Source: Nitrosomonadales bacterium (lineage in GTDB: Bacteria; Pseudomonadota; Gammaproteobacteria; Burkholderiales; Gallionellaceae). Taken from it: 64,000 nucleotides of DNA. A program made the translations under genes and the position numbers. Within the stretch, counting starts at the first letter, position 1, and each line of letters opens with the position of its first letter. Positions 1 to 8,683 of the stretch are shown here, one piece after another. A model generated the notes under the pieces. The model saw only the letters and a list, made by a program, of their open reading frames with translations, searched no databases and had not been told where the DNA came from. The stretch is from positions 124,001 to 188,000 of the forward strand of contig JACQYW010000012.1 in the NCBI GenBank assembly GCA_016208015.1. The letters are read 5' to 3'.

Positions 1-594
1 CCGCTGGATGCGCCCAAGCTCAGCTATAGCCTGCCGGAATTCGGCATCACCATGCCATTCGCGCCGACCGAGTTCACCCAGGTGAACAGCGACATGAACC
101 GCCTGATGGTCAGTCGCGCCATGCGATTGCTGGCACCGCAACCCGGTGAACGCATCGCCGACTTCTTCTGCGGTCTGGGCAACTTCACCCTGCCGATCGC
201 GCGCAGCGGGGCGCAAGTTCTGGGTGTGGAAGGCAGCGAAGCTTTGGTGAAACGCGCCAGACAGAATGCGGAATACAACGGACTATCGGCTAACACCACA
301 TTTCAGATGATGAACCTGTTCGAGATGGATGAAGCCACTCTGGCCAAGTCGGGACATTTCGATAAATGGCTGGTCGATCCGCCGCGCGACGGGGCGATCG
401 AGCTGATGAGATCCATCAGCGACGAAACGGCGCCGAGCCGCATCGTCTACGTCTCGTGCAGTCCGTCCACATTGGCACGCGATGCCGAAGTGCTGGTGAA
501 CGAAAAAGGTTACACATTGAAGGCGGCGGGGGTGATGAACATGTTCCCGCAGACGTCGCATGTCGAATCGATTGCGGTGTTCGATCGCGAGTAA
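1..594 (+). CDS. rlmD: 23S rRNA (uracil-1939-C5)-methyltransferase RlmD, C-terminal part
   Basis: The frame is open from base 1, so the N-terminal TRAM domain and iron-sulfur region lie outside the window; about 197 residues remain. The visible part is the SAM-dependent methyltransferase domain of the TrmA/RlmD family. The motif [13 protein letters not shown] is the SAM-binding loop, DPPRDG is the family DPPR motif, and [12 protein letters not shown] carries the catalytic cysteine that attacks uracil C6. The enzyme makes m5U in 23S rRNA. RlmD is favoured over RlmC or TrmA by the GLGNFTLP and CSPSTLARD wording, but the missing half prevents full certainty. A rhodanese gene follows 12 bases later on the same strand. 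Confidence 0.9.
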   Translation, partial: PLDAPKLSYSLPEFGITMPFAPTEFTQVNSDMNRLMVSRAMRLLAPQPGERIADFFCGLGNFTLPIARSGAQVLGVEGSEALVKRARQNAEYNGLSANTTFQMMNLFEMDEATLAKSGHFDKWLVDPPRDGAIELMRSISDETAPSRIVYVSCSPSTLARDAEVLVNEKGYTLKAAGVMNMFPQTSHVESIAVFDRE

Positions 595-606
595 TTACAG
601 GGGGCA

Positions 607-1077
607 ATGATGGCGCGTTACGACGATCTGATCGATGAAGCACTCGCGCGCGTGAGGGAGATCATGCCGTGGGATCTGAGCCGTGCGCTTGCTGCGGGCA
701 GCAAGCCCATCCTGCTCGACGTGCGCGAACCCGCCGAATTCGACCTGCTGCGCATCCCCGGCTCGATCAACGTGCCGCGCGGTGTGCTGGAGCAATCCTG
801 CGAATGGGATTACGATGAGACGGTGCCGGAACTGGCAAGCGGTCGCGAGCAGGAGATCGTGGTCATCTGCCGCTCGGGGAAACGTTCGGTCTTGGCGGCG
901 GATATGTTGCTGCGGATGGGATATAACAACGTGGTCTCGCTCAAGACCGGCGTGCGCGGCTGGAGCGATTACGAACAACCGATGACGAACGCGAACAGCG
1001 ACCCGCTGGATGCAGACGACGGCGATGTGCTGCTGGCGCCGCGCGTACGACCGGAGCAACGCAAGCCGAAGCTGTAA
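607..1077 (+). CDS. Single-domain rhodanese-like protein
   Basis: A 156-residue cytoplasmic protein with one rhodanese fold (roughly residues 20-125). LDVREPAEF is the conserved CH2A-type segment, and the active-site loop is CRSGKRS with the catalytic cysteine that would carry a persulfide. There is no signal peptide. An AGGGGG Shine-Dalgarno lies at about 599-604; ATG at 610 is spaced from it slightly better than 607, so the start is uncertain by one codon. The last 30 residues are charged and probably disordered. It follows rlmD closely and may be co-transcribed. The sulfur donor and acceptor cannot be told from sequence. Confidence 0.85.
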   Translation: MMARYDDLIDEALARVREIMPWDLSRALAAGSKPILLDVREPAEFDLLRIPGSINVPRGVLEQSCEWDYDETVPELASGREQEIVVICRSGKRSVLAADMLLRMGYNNVVSLKTGVRGWSDYEQPMTNANSDPLDADDGDVLLAPRVRPEQRKPKL

Positions 1078-1081
1078 CAGT

Positions 1082-1432
1082 TTAGTTACTTCTTGGTGTC
1101 AGCGCGGCGCCCTCGAATCCGATGCCGGTCCAGCCTGTCTTGATGAAGTTGCGGATGTTCTGGTGATCGCTCCCATCCGGATGTTTGAGCACATCGTCCC
1201 GGTAGTAATTGCCGAAGCAATACAAGGTCTGCTGCTGCGACAAGCCATGCAATCTGGCGAACGAGAACAGTTTGCACGATCCGTTGTTCTTGCCTGCCTC
1301 GTTATGCAGGTCGCCGTTCCTGAACGAGGTCGGGGTGAACTCGTATAGCGATTCGATCACGGCTATCGTGTCGTTGAAAGTCACGCTCGCGGGCGCGTCG
1401 CGCAACTGGCGCAGAAAAGTATCCAATTCCAT
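1082..1432 (-). CDS. HopJ type III effector family protein
   Basis: A 116-residue protein matching the HopJ family, recognised by the central segment with FTPTSFRNGDLHNEAGKN and the GLSQQQTLYCFGNYYRDDV segment. Despite the family name, such genes occur in many non-pathogenic proteobacteria, and no type III secretion gene is visible here, so an effector role is unlikely. The biochemical function is unknown. The gene is convergent with the rhodanese gene, separated by only a few bases. No strong Shine-Dalgarno is visible. Confidence 0.75.
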   Translation of the reverse strand: MELDTFLRQLRDAPASVTFNDTIAVIESLYEFTPTSFRNGDLHNEAGKNNGSCKLFSFARLHGLSQQQTLYCFGNYYRDDVLKHPDGSDHQNIRNFIKTGWTGIGFEGAALTPRSN

Positions 1433-1457
1433 AGAGCCATTTCCGATTTAAAGATAT

Positions 1458-1483
1458 AAAAAGGCGGCAGCAGACGCCTTTTT
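1458..1483 (-). terminator. Rho-independent terminator after the Bax-inhibitor-like gene
   Basis: A 9-bp stem AAAAAGGCG/CGCCTTTTT with an 8-base loop lies just beyond the stop of the leftward gene ending at 1501. The A and T runs on either side let it work in both directions. Confidence 0.75.
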
Positions 1484-1500
1484 GTTGTTGCGTGAAGTGA

Positions 1501-2190
1501 TCAGTCTCGTTCGCCGCTGAAAGCCATCAGCAGGTTGAGCAGGTGGATGAACAGGTTGTAGATATCCAGATATAGGCCAAGAGTCGCCATCAGGTAGTTG
1601 GTCTCGCCGCCGTGCACGATCTGGCTCACGTCGTAGAGGATGTAGGCGGAGAAGATCATCACGGCGATGGCGGAGATGGTCAGCGACAGCGCGGGGATCT
1701 GGAAGAAAATATTGGCCAGCGAAGCAACGATCAGCAGGATCAGTCCGATGAACAGGAACTTGCCCATGAAGCTGAAATCCTTCTTGGTCACGGTGGCGAT
1801 GGTGGCCAGCGAGAAGAAGATGATGCCGGTGCCGCCCGCGGCCATGCCAACCAGTTCTGCGCCATTCTTGAAGTGCAATGCGACTTGCAGGATGGGGCCG
1901 AGGAACACGCCGGCCACGAAGGTGAAGCCGAGCAGGGCGACGATGCCCCACACACTGTTACGCAGCGCGGCGACGGCGAACAGCATGCCCATCATCACGG
2001 CGAACATCATCAGCGGATACATGATGGGATGGGCGGCCATGAACGACAGATCCAGCGAGGTGCCGATGAGGGCGCCGATGACAGTCGGGATCATGGTCAG
2101 CGCCAGCATCATGTAGGTGTTGCGCAGGACTTTGTTCTGCTCGACGGCCAGGGTTGCGGTCGGTGTTGCGGCTTGGGTCTGGTATTGCAT
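1501..2190 (-). CDS. Bax inhibitor-1/YccA family inner-membrane protein
   Basis: A 229-residue polytopic membrane protein with about seven hydrophobic segments and a short hydrophilic N-terminus. The order of helices and the ending YLDIYNLFIHLLNLLMAFSGERD are typical of the BI-1/YccA/YbhL family, whose E. coli member YccA modulates FtsH proteolysis. The start at 2190 is chosen because GGAGG stands six bases upstream of the ATG; an upstream in-frame extension of 53 residues has no such site and is rich in proline and basic residues. It is transcribed alone, with a terminator downstream and tRNA-Ser diverging upstream. Specific function is not deducible. Confidence 0.88.
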   Translation of the reverse strand: MQYQTQAATPTATLAVEQNKVLRNTYMMLALTMIPTVIGALIGTSLDLSFMAAHPIMYPLMMFAVMMGMLFAVAALRNSVWGIVALLGFTFVAGVFLGPILQVALHFKNGAELVGMAAGGTGIIFFSLATIATVTKKDFSFMGKFLFIGLILLIVASLANIFFQIPALSLTISAIAVMIFSAYILYDVSQIVHGGETNYLMATLGLYLDIYNLFIHLLNLLMAFSGERD

Positions 2191-2374
2191 GGTTTCCTCC
2201 AATGAACAGGGATGTTTCAATAACAGGCGTGAGACTACAGAAGCAGTGCGAAAGTTGCAACCTTGCCCGTTGGGGGCGTGGGGTATTTCAGGTATCATGC
2301 GCGGCGTTGGGAAGTGCCTGGGGGAACTATTCGGCGGAAGCAGCGCCATAGCTTCGCGCCTTGGGCGCCTGTTT

Positions 2375-2464
2375 GGAGGTGTGGCCGAGTGGTTGAAGGC
2401 ACTAGTCTTGAAAACTAGCGAGGATGAGAGTCCTTCGTGAGTTCGAATCTCACCGCCTCCGCCA
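2375..2464 (+). tRNA. tRNA-Ser (anticodon TGA)
   Basis: A type II tRNA of 90 bases including an encoded CCA. The acceptor stem is GGAGGTG paired with CGCCTCC, the anticodon stem is CTAGT/ACTAG with loop CTTGAAA giving anticodon TGA (reads UCA and related Ser codons), the long variable arm follows, and the T arm has GTTCGAATC. All features agree with tRNA-Ser. Confidence 0.97.
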
Positions 2465-2502
2465 AGATCGAATCAATTTGCAATCGTTCAGGAGTGAAAA
2501 TA

Positions 2503-3069
2503 ATGCTGCGTAAAATCCTTGCAATCTCTTTGCTGTCAGTGACTACCTTGTCCGTTGCGGACACGCTGGACATCGGTCTGAGTAATACGACGGCCCAGTT
2601 CAAATACGGCGTCGCCAGCGGTCTCGCCGGCAAGTCCGAGATGTATGCGGAATTGATGTACAACGACAAGAACAGCATCATCGGCGGCGTCGGCCTGCTG
2701 GTGGCGAACGACGAGATGAACGTGCCGGGGCTGACCATCGGTGTCGGTGGCAAGGCGGTCGTTGCCCTTATCAAGGAGACCCCGGTCCGCAACAAGGCTT
2801 CCGCTATCGCGCTTGGCGCGCAAGTGCGCTATGAGTTGCCGGCTGAACGCCGCCTGGCCTTTGCGGGCGAGCTGTATCTGGCTCCCAAGATCATCACTTA
2901 CGGCGATGCCGACCGTTACCAGCAATACGGAGCGCGTGCCGAGTTCTCGATCTCGCCGCAAGTCCAGGTCTACGGCGGATACCGCAAGACATGGTTCGTT
3001 TTGAAGAACACCAGCACCGAGGCTGTGCTGATCAACGGCCCGCACGTCGGCGTGCAGCTGTCGTTCTGA
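2503..3069 (+). CDS. YfaZ-family outer-membrane beta-barrel protein
   Basis: A 188-residue protein with a signal peptide of about 20 residues (MLRKILAISLLSVTTLSVA, cut before DTLDIG). The mature part consists of alternating amphipathic strands and ends in VGVQLSF, with a terminal phenylalanine as expected for a Bam-inserted beta-barrel. The composition and length fit the YfaZ-type family. The start at 2503 is preceded by AGGAG; an earlier in-frame start would overlap tRNA-Ser. Whether it is a pore or purely structural is unknown. It lies directly after tRNA-Ser, with a small periplasmic protein gene following. Confidence 0.75.
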   Translation: MLRKILAISLLSVTTLSVADTLDIGLSNTTAQFKYGVASGLAGKSEMYAELMYNDKNSIIGGVGLLVANDEMNVPGLTIGVGGKAVVALIKETPVRNKASAIALGAQVRYELPAERRLAFAGELYLAPKIITYGDADRYQQYGARAEFSISPQVQVYGGYRKTWFVLKNTSTEAVLINGPHVGVQLSF

Positions 3070-3085
3070 GGCAGGTCGGTTCAAG

Positions 3086-3382
3086 TTGAGAACGCTACTG
3101 GTTCTTGCCGTGCTTTATTCGATGACGTCCCTGGCGCAGGCCAAGGACGTCTCGGCGCAGCAGGTCGGCGTGGAATACGCCAGAGAGAATCAGGCAAAAG
3201 CTGAAACAGAACATAAGGGCAACCTGCAACGGGTTGCCGAGTCGGAGAAGAACCTGGCTGATGCGCAGAAACGTCTGGTAGAAGACCGGCAGAAAACGGA
3301 AGCCTCAAAAAAGAAACTGGACGAGGCCAGCGCAAAGTTCCTCAGGGCACAAGAACTGCTCGACAAAGCCTGGAAAGAATAA
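3086..3382 (+). CDS. Small periplasmic coiled-coil protein of unknown function
   Basis: A 98-residue protein beginning at TTG. The first 19 residues form a signal peptide (LLVLAVLYSMTSLAQA, cut before KDVSAQ). The rest is almost entirely charged helix (Lys, Glu, Ala, Gln) with heptad-like spacing, predicting an alpha-helical coiled coil. It follows the YfaZ-like gene by 16 bases and probably shares its transcript, so the pair may form an envelope unit. I recognise no family. The TTG start has no strong Shine-Dalgarno, but the signal peptide supports it. Confidence 0.6.
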   Translation: MRTLLVLAVLYSMTSLAQAKDVSAQQVGVEYARENQAKAETEHKGNLQRVAESEKNLADAQKRLVEDRQKTEASKKKLDEASAKFLRAQELLDKAWKE

Positions 3383-3418
3383 CTTGATTGTCGGCCTCTC
3401 GATCGAGGGGCAGTGCAC

Positions 3419-5206
3419 TTAATATCCCAAAGCGCGTGCTCCCTGATAGAACACGAAGCTGACTCCCCAAGCCAACACCAACGACCAGGAAAGCGCGAAC
3501 AGCGTATAACGCAGGTTCTTCGCTTCGCTGCGCAGAGTGGCGATGGCGGAAAGGCAGGGCGTGTAGATCAGGGTGAACAGCATGAAGCTGTAGGCTTGTA
3601 CCCAATCCAGCTGTTGTCCCAGCGCGGTTCCCAGTGCGTCCCCGCTGAGGCCGTAGATCACGGCGAGTGAGCCGATGACGATCTCCTTGGCAACGAAGCC
3701 GAAGATCAGCGCGATGGTGAGCTGTTCATTGATGCCGATCGGCGCGAAGATCGGATGCAATGCATTGCCTATCATCCCGGCCAGGGTATCGGCGCTGGCC
3801 GGAGCCGCCGATGCCGGGAGGTGTGTCAGCAGCCACACCAGGATCACACCGGCGACGATGAACTGGGTGGCGCGGCGCAGGAAGTGTTTCACCTCCAGCC
3901 AGCCGCGCAATAGCATCTGCCGGGCAGTAGGGAAGCGGTAGGGGGGCAGTTCCAGCACGAACGGTTCGTTGTTCTGGAAGTTCTTTTTGAACAGCAGCGC
4001 GGTGCCGATGGCGGCGGCGAAGCTGAACAGATACAGGCTGAACAGCACCAGCGGTGCTGCTTTGGGCGAGAACAGTGCGGCAGTGATGAACACGAACACC
4101 TGCAGGCGCGCCGAGCACAGTGAGAACGGGATCACCAGCATGGTGAGCAGGCGCAGGGAGCGCGAACGCATCACGCGCGTGCCCATCAGGGCGGGCACGT
4201 TGCAGCCGAAGCCCATCAGCAGCATGACGAAGCCGCGCCCGTCCAGTCCCATCTTCGCCATCAGGGCATCCATCAAAAAGGCGGCCCGGGAGAGATAGCC
4301 GCTGTCTTCCACCATCGCCATGAACAGGAAGAACAGGATGATGATGGGGACGAAAGCGGCGACCGTCGCCACGCCGTTGTAAACGCCGTCGAGCAACAGG
4401 CCGGAAAGCCAGGTCGGCGCTCCGGTGAGCGCCGGGTCGAGTGCCGTCTCGCGCAGCCAGCCGAGCGCTTCGCCCACCCAGCCTTGCAAAGGTTGCCCGA
4501 GCAGGAAGATGCCCTGGAACAGCAGATACATGATGCCGAAGAAGAGAGGCAATCCCAGCCACGGGTGCAGCATCACCCGGTCCAGTTTGTCGGTAAGGTT
4601 CTCCGGCAACTGGGCGGGTACCTGTACAGCGTGTTTCAGCACGCGCGCCATCTCGGATTCGATGTGTTCGTCCTGCTCCAGCTGGCTGCGCAGTTGTTCC
4701 GCCATGCCGGGCGTGGGGTAACGCAGTGCCTTGGTGATGGCCTGCAATGCCTCCTGGTAACCGGTACCGTATTTTCCGCTGAGCAGGAAGATCGGCATGT
4801 CCAGCAGTTCGGTCATCTTTTTGCTGTCGATGGTGATGCCGTATTTCTTTGCCTCGTCGGCCATGTTGAGCAGCACCACGATGTTCATGTTGAGCTGTTT
4901 GAGTTGCAGCAGCAGGCTCATCTGGCGCTCGATCTGAGTGGCGTTGAGGATGACCAGTGCCAGATCCGGCACATTGTCGTGCAGGAAGTGGCGCACCACC
5001 TGTTCGTCGTCGGAAAAACCGTGCAGATCGTAGATGCCGGGCAGGTCGATGATTTCGACCATGTCGGAGCCGAGCAGGATCCGACCGCTCAGCAGCTCGA
5101 CGGTGATGCCCGGCCAGTTGCCCACGCGCGCGGCGCCGCCGGTCATGCGGTTGAACAGGGTGGATTTTCCGGTGTTGGGCATGCCCAGTAGTGCGATGCG
5201 TTTCAT
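3419..5206 (-). CDS. feoB: Ferrous iron transport protein B
   Basis: A 595-residue FeoB, short for the family. The N-terminal G domain has GMPNTGKST (G1), DLPGIYDL (G3) and LNMADE (G4, guanine specificity). The membrane part carries both Gate motifs with their cysteines, GFGCNVPAL and PFSLCSARL, plus about eight to ten helices. It imports Fe(II) across the inner membrane. The start at 5206 is chosen because GGGGCGG lies upstream and it overlaps the feoA stop by four bases (ATGA). There is no C-terminal FeoC-like extension and no feoC gene next to it. Confidence 0.96.
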   Translation of the reverse strand: MKRIALLGMPNTGKSTLFNRMTGGAARVGNWPGITVELLSGRILLGSDMVEIIDLPGIYDLHGFSDDEQVVRHFLHDNVPDLALVILNATQIERQMSLLLQLKQLNMNIVVLLNMADEAKKYGITIDSKKMTELLDMPIFLLSGKYGTGYQEALQAITKALRYPTPGMAEQLRSQLEQDEHIESEMARVLKHAVQVPAQLPENLTDKLDRVMLHPWLGLPLFFGIMYLLFQGIFLLGQPLQGWVGEALGWLRETALDPALTGAPTWLSGLLLDGVYNGVATVAAFVPIIILFFLFMAMVEDSGYLSRAAFLMDALMAKMGLDGRGFVMLLMGFGCNVPALMGTRVMRSRSLRLLTMLVIPFSLCSARLQVFVFITAALFSPKAAPLVLFSLYLFSFAAAIGTALLFKKNFQNNEPFVLELPPYRFPTARQMLLRGWLEVKHFLRRATQFIVAGVILVWLLTHLPASAAPASADTLAGMIGNALHPIFAPIGINEQLTIALIFGFVAKEIVIGSLAVIYGLSGDALGTALGQQLDWVQAYSFMLFTLIYTPCLSAIATLRSEAKNLRYTLFALSWSLVLAWGVSFVFYQGARALGY

Positions 5207-5448
5207 GTGCAGTCCGCCCCTTGGCATACCTTGATCTTGGCTGCTTCATTGCGGCGCAGCAGCACATCGGTGGTGCCGACCCGCACCTGCACCGGGCCGG
5301 AGAAGCTGGCCTTGCGGATCAGTTCGATCTGCTTTCCGCTGCGGAACCCCAGCGCCAGCAGCCGTTGATGCAGCGCTTCGTCGGCGTGGATGGCGACGAT
5401 GGTGGCGGTGTCGCCGGGATGCAGGTGGGCCAGGGTGAGAGAGGGCAT
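5203..5448 (-). CDS. feoA: Ferrous iron transport protein A (SH3-like)
   Basis: An 81-residue FeoA with the SH3-like beta fold: SLTLAHLHPGDTATIV at the start, LLALGFRSGKQIELI in the middle and VRVGTTDVLLRR near the end. It is a cytoplasmic partner of FeoB and its gene overlaps feoB by four bases, so translation is coupled. An ATG nine codons upstream (5475) is a possible alternative start; neither has a strong ribosome site, and 5448 matches the usual family N-terminus. The segment between this start and dapA (5449-5556) must hold the divergent promoters. I cannot see a convincing Fur box by eye. Confidence 0.9.
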   Translation of the reverse strand: MPSLTLAHLHPGDTATIVAIHADEALHQRLLALGFRSGKQIELIRKASFSGPVQVRVGTTDVLLRRNEAAKIKVCQGADCT

Positions 5449-5556
5449 GTTCGTGAGGATTCCAGTTGCCTGCATTATTTCACAGGGCCGGCGCTCTTGT
5501 CGCGTAACCGCATGCGAATGGGGTAGAATGCGGCCTTTATTTTTGTGGCAGCGAAC

Positions 5557-6432
5557 ATGATCAAGGGAAGTATCGTAGCGATCGTCACGCCGATGCTGGA
5601 AGATGGCAGCCTGGACCTGGCGGCTTTCCGCGCACTGATCGATTTCCATATCGCCGAAGGCACCGATGCCATCGTGGTGGTCGGCACGACCGGCGAATCC
5701 CCCACCGTCAATGTGGAAGAGCACGAATTGCTGATCTCCGAAGCGGTGAAGCATGCCGCCAAGCGTATTCCCATCATCGCGGGTACCGGTGCCAATTCGA
5801 CCAGAGAAGCCATCGAATTGGCTTCGTTCTCGAAGAGGGCAGGCGCTAATGCTTCGCTGACCGTGGTGCCCTACTACAACAAGCCCACGCAGGAAGGTTT
5901 GTATCTGCACTTCAAGGCCATCGCCGAGGCAGTGGATATGCCGCATATCCTCTATAACGTGCCGGGACGCACCGGTACGGACATGAGCAACGATACGGTG
6001 CTGCGCTTGGCGCAGATCAAAAACATCGTCGGCATCAAGGATGCGACCGGCGGCATCGACCGCGGCAGCGACCTGCTGCAACGCGCCCCCAAGGATTTTG
6101 CCGTTTATAGCGGAGATGATGCCAGCACGCTTGCGCTGATGCTGCTGGGTGCAGTGGGCACGATCTCGGTGACGGCCAATGTTGCGCCGAAGCTGATGCA
6201 CGAGATGTGCGCGGCAGCTTTGAACGGCGAGGTTGCCAAGGCGCGCGAGATCAACTACCGCTTGCTCGGTCTTCACCGCAACCTGTTCGTCGAAGCCAAC
6301 CCCATCCCGGTGAAGTGGGCGGTGGCGCGCATGGGCAAGATCAAGAACAACATACGCCTGCCGCTGACGTCGCTTAGCGCAGGCGCGCAGCCGGTGGTGG
6401 AAGCGGCGATGCGTCAGGCAGGAGTCATTTGA
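5557..6432 (+). CDS. dapA: 4-hydroxy-tetrahydrodipicolinate synthase
   Basis: A 291-residue TIM-barrel enzyme that condenses pyruvate with aspartate semialdehyde, the first committed step to diaminopimelate and lysine. GTTGESPT (residues 43-50) forms the substrate loop, Tyr133 in YNVPGRT is the catalytic proton relay, and Lys161 in GIKDATGG forms the Schiff base with pyruvate. The length agrees with E. coli DapA (292). The start at 5557 gives the standard [14 protein letters not shown]-terminus. The stop region overlaps or abuts bamC, the common dapA-bamC arrangement in proteobacteria. Confidence 0.97.
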   Translation: MIKGSIVAIVTPMLEDGSLDLAAFRALIDFHIAEGTDAIVVVGTTGESPTVNVEEHELLISEAVKHAAKRIPIIAGTGANSTREAIELASFSKRAGANASLTVVPYYNKPTQEGLYLHFKAIAEAVDMPHILYNVPGRTGTDMSNDTVLRLAQIKNIVGIKDATGGIDRGSDLLQRAPKDFAVYSGDDASTLALMLLGAVGTISVTANVAPKLMHEMCAAALNGEVAKAREINYRLLGLHRNLFVEANPIPVKWAVARMGKIKNNIRLPLTSLSAGAQPVVEAAMRQAGVI

Positions 6433-6443
6433 TGGGAGCAGTC

Positions 6444-7058
6444 ATGCAAGTCAGGAATATCGCGGTGGGGTTTGTTGCCGTTTCGCTGTTGGCCGGATGC
6501 AGTATCTTCGAACGCAAACAAGTGGACTATAAAGCGGGTGCGGTCCAGACCCAGGCGCTGGAAGTGCCGCCCGACCTGACGGTGCCGGAAACGGACCAGC
6601 GTTACACCATTCCCGGCACGGACGGTGAGAAAGTCGCCAACTACTCGGAATATACCAAAAAGAAGACTGAGCAACCCTGTGTGAATCCGGCGCCGGTTGA
6701 GGCCGCTGTAGCGCCAATGGCAAACGCAAAGCTGCAGGATAACAAAGGGGTAAAGCGTATCCAGTTGGGCGAGCCATTCGATCGAAGCTGGCGCAGGATC
6801 GGCCTTGCGCTGGAAAAGGCGCGCATCGCCGTGACCGACAAGGACAGAAACAAAGGGATATATTTCATTTCCATACCGGCCAAGGACAAGGCTGCGGACT
6901 ATCAGGTAACCGTGCGCGAGACCAGGGAAGGTAGCGAGGCTGCGGTCGTCAATGCCGCAGGCAAGAACGATGCCGAGACTGCGCGACTAGTCGAGACTGT
7001 GTATCAGAATCTGGAAGAAAAAGAACCTTCCTATGGTATGCCGCAATCCGACGGGTAA
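6444..7058 (+). CDS. bamC: Outer-membrane assembly lipoprotein BamC
   Basis: A 204-residue lipoprotein. The signal sequence ends in the lipobox LLAGC, so cysteine 19 would be lipidated. The segment after it (SIFERKQVDYKAG, then VPPDLTVP) resembles the unstructured BamC N-terminus that contacts BamD. One helix-grip-like domain follows; E. coli BamC (344 residues) has two, so this is a short version, as seen in other betaproteobacteria. The start at 6444 has GGGAG eight bases upstream; ATG at 6432, overlapping the dapA stop, is the alternative. It acts in beta-barrel insertion as part of the BAM complex. Confidence 0.85.
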   Translation: MQVRNIAVGFVAVSLLAGCSIFERKQVDYKAGAVQTQALEVPPDLTVPETDQRYTIPGTDGEKVANYSEYTKKKTEQPCVNPAPVEAAVAPMANAKLQDNKGVKRIQLGEPFDRSWRRIGLALEKARIAVTDKDRNKGIYFISIPAKDKAADYQVTVRETREGSEAAVVNAAGKNDAETARLVETVYQNLEEKEPSYGMPQSDG

Positions 7059-7068
7059 TCCATCGTCG

Positions 7069-7836
7069 ATGCGGTTCGCTTTACTCGGTAGTGGCAGCGA
7101 GGGCAACGCCCTCGTCGTATGTTCAGGGCAAAGCTGCATCCTGCTCGACTGCGGGTTCTCGCTGAGCGAGACGGTTGCGCGCCTGGCCCGTCTCGATCTT
7201 GCGCCCGAACGCTTGACCGGCATCGTCGTGACACACGAGCATGGCGATCACATCTCCGGGGTTGCCAAACTGGCCCGCAAGTTCTCCATTCCGGTATGGC
7301 TTACCCACGGCACCCTGCGCACACAGAGTAGTGCCGCGTTCGCCCAGTTGCAGATCACCGAGATCAACACCCATATCGCATTCCCCATCGGTGATGTGCT
7401 GGTGCAGCCTTATCCGGTGCCGCACGATGCTATGGAGCCTGTGCAGTTCGTGTTCGGCGATGGAGAGCGCAGGCTGGGGGTGCTGACCGACGCCGGGCAT
7501 GCCACGCCGCATATCGAGACGACTTTGAACGGGTGCGATGCGCTGGTGCTGGAGTGCAATCATGATGCCGGGATGCTGGCCGATGGTGATTATCCGGTTC
7601 GACTGAAACAGCGCGTCGGTGGCCGTTTCGGCCACCTCAACAATGTAGATGCTGCTGCGCTGCTGGGGCGTCTGGACAATTCACATTTGCAGCATATCGT
7701 TGCGGCACACCTGAGTCGCAAGAATAATCTTGCCGAGCTGGCGGTACGGGCGTTGAGCGGGGTGCTGGGTTGCGAAGACGGCTGGATCGCCGTGGCGACG
7801 CAGGATGAAGGTCTGGGGTGGCGAGAGATCGTTTGA
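7069..7836 (+). CDS. Metallo-beta-lactamase-fold hydrolase, YycJ/WalJ type
   Basis: A 255-residue MBL-fold enzyme. The metal motif THEHGDHISG (HxHxDH) and the later DAGHATPH, ECNHD and AAHLSRKNN segments give the full set of zinc ligands in the order seen in the YycJ-like group, which are related to RNase Z and DNA exonucleases. The start MRFALLGSGSEGN at 7069 matches the usual family N-terminus; a GTG twelve codons upstream is less likely. It follows bamC within ten bases and is likely in the dapA operon. The substrate is not deducible; a nuclease role is an inference from the family. Confidence 0.85.
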   Translation: MRFALLGSGSEGNALVVCSGQSCILLDCGFSLSETVARLARLDLAPERLTGIVVTHEHGDHISGVAKLARKFSIPVWLTHGTLRTQSSAAFAQLQITEINTHIAFPIGDVLVQPYPVPHDAMEPVQFVFGDGERRLGVLTDAGHATPHIETTLNGCDALVLECNHDAGMLADGDYPVRLKQRVGGRFGHLNNVDAAALLGRLDNSHLQHIVAAHLSRKNNLAELAVRALSGVLGCEDGWIAVATQDEGLGWREIV

Positions 7837-7856
7837 GGCGGGAATGTTGAGGCGAT

Positions 7857-7884
7857 AAAAAAGCCGACTTGCGTCGGCTTTTTT
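7857..7884. terminator. Bidirectional terminator between convergent genes
   Basis: A perfect 12-bp stem AAAAAAGCCGAC/GTCGGCTTTTTT with a TTGC loop lies between the rightward MBL gene and the leftward small lipoprotein gene. It can serve both. Confidence 0.9.
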
Positions 7885-7899
7885 ATTGAGCTTTTCAGC

Positions 7900-8055
7900 T
7901 TACTTCGTTGCCGGCTCAGTAGCAGCAGGAGCAGAAGCAGCAGCCGGTGCGGAAGCAGCGGCTTCAGCAGCAGGAGCTGCAGGAGCGGCAGCTTTTTCAC
8001 CACAAGCAGACAGGGACAGGGCCAACAGAGCAGCGATCAGAGCGGAGAATTTCAT
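7900..8055 (-). CDS. Tiny alanine-rich lipoprotein
   Basis: A 51-residue protein read on the minus strand. The N-terminus MKFSALIAALLALSLSAC is a lipoprotein signal peptide with lipobox LSAC, so the mature protein would be about 34 residues starting at Cys18. That mature part is Ala/Pro/Glu/Ser only, with repeats of the type APAA and ASAPAA, and is surely disordered. AAGGAAATCC precedes the ATG and a strong terminator follows the stop, both supporting a real gene. Similar small Ala/Pro-rich lipoproteins are common in betaproteobacteria; function is unknown. The open frame on the opposite strand (7886-8080) has no such signals. Confidence 0.75.
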   Translation of the reverse strand: MKFSALIAALLALSLSACGEKAAAPAAPAAEAAASAPAAASAPAATEPATK

Positions 8056-8191
8056 TTGGATTTCCTTAAAATTTAAGTGAGATTACGGGAGGGTTTGAGT
8101 TGCTTCATATCCGTTCGCTACAGCCTCCCCCGTTGCGAAAGACGCGGCATTCTAACAACTCCTCTGAAAAATACCAGACCCCTCTTCTGGG

Positions 8192-8683
8192 TTACAGTCC
8201 AAGCGTTGTGCCCGAAGCGCAGGAATGTGAGGCAGCCCACATTTCGTGGAAGCGCGAATTGAGCCGTCGCGATTCTTCCGGATCGTTCCTGGCCAGCATG
8301 CCGCGGGTATCGTCAAAATGGTAGCGGCGGACGTAGTGGGTGAGGTCGGCGACCGCGAAAGGATCCGAGATATGTTGCAGATTCTTTGGCGTCTGGTGGA
8401 TCGCCATGCTGTGGCCGAACTGGCGCAACAACTCCATCATGCGCGGACAGCGGCGGGTCAAGTATTGCGGGTCATGTACCAGTAGATTCAACCGGTTAGT
8501 GCTGTTGGCAAGCAGAAAGCGACGCAGAGTATCGAAACGCGCCGCAGAATCGAAGCCGATATCCTCGAAATTCTTCTCGAAGATGTTGAGGGTGTGCAGA
8601 GCCGATGAACAGACCGTGTCCAGCGCGGCGACATAATCGGCCACACCATCGAACTGGGTATGTTGCAGGGTGTCATCATTCAT
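8192..8683 (-). CDS. Conserved hypothetical protein co-transcribed with the RoxA-like oxygenase
   Basis: A 163-residue cytoplasmic protein without signal peptide or membrane segment. I recognise no catalytic motif. The segments FDTLRRFLLANSTNRLNLLVHD and CPRMMELLRQFGHSMAI predict an alpha/beta fold, with DPFAVADLTHYVRRYHFDD in the second half. The start at 8683 has AGGAGGAG upstream and forms an ATGA overlap with the oxygenase stop, so the two proteins are translationally coupled and probably act in the same process, or were simply kept together. Confidence 0.7.
   Translation of the reverse strand: MNDDTLQHTQFDGVADYVAALDTVCSSALHTLNIFEKNFEDIGFDSAARFDTLRRFLLANSTNRLNLLVHDPQYLTRRCPRMMELLRQFGHSMAIHQTPKNLQHISDPFAVADLTHYVRRYHFDDTRGMLARNDPEESRRLNSRFHEMWAASHSCASGTTLGL

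Noticed and set aside
3395..3411. Imperfect palindrome GCCTCTCGATCGAGGGGC between convergent genes
   Set aside because: Could form a stem, but with no T run and a G-T pair it is too weak to call a terminator.
3726..5267. A 513-codon leftward open frame overlapping feoB in another frame
   Set aside because: feoB is certain on the same strand; the alternative frame has no motif and an Arg/His-rich composition.
7886..8080. Rightward 64-codon Ala/Gly-rich frame
   Set aside because: The opposite strand gives a lipoprotein with signal peptide, ribosome site and terminator; the rightward frame has none of these.
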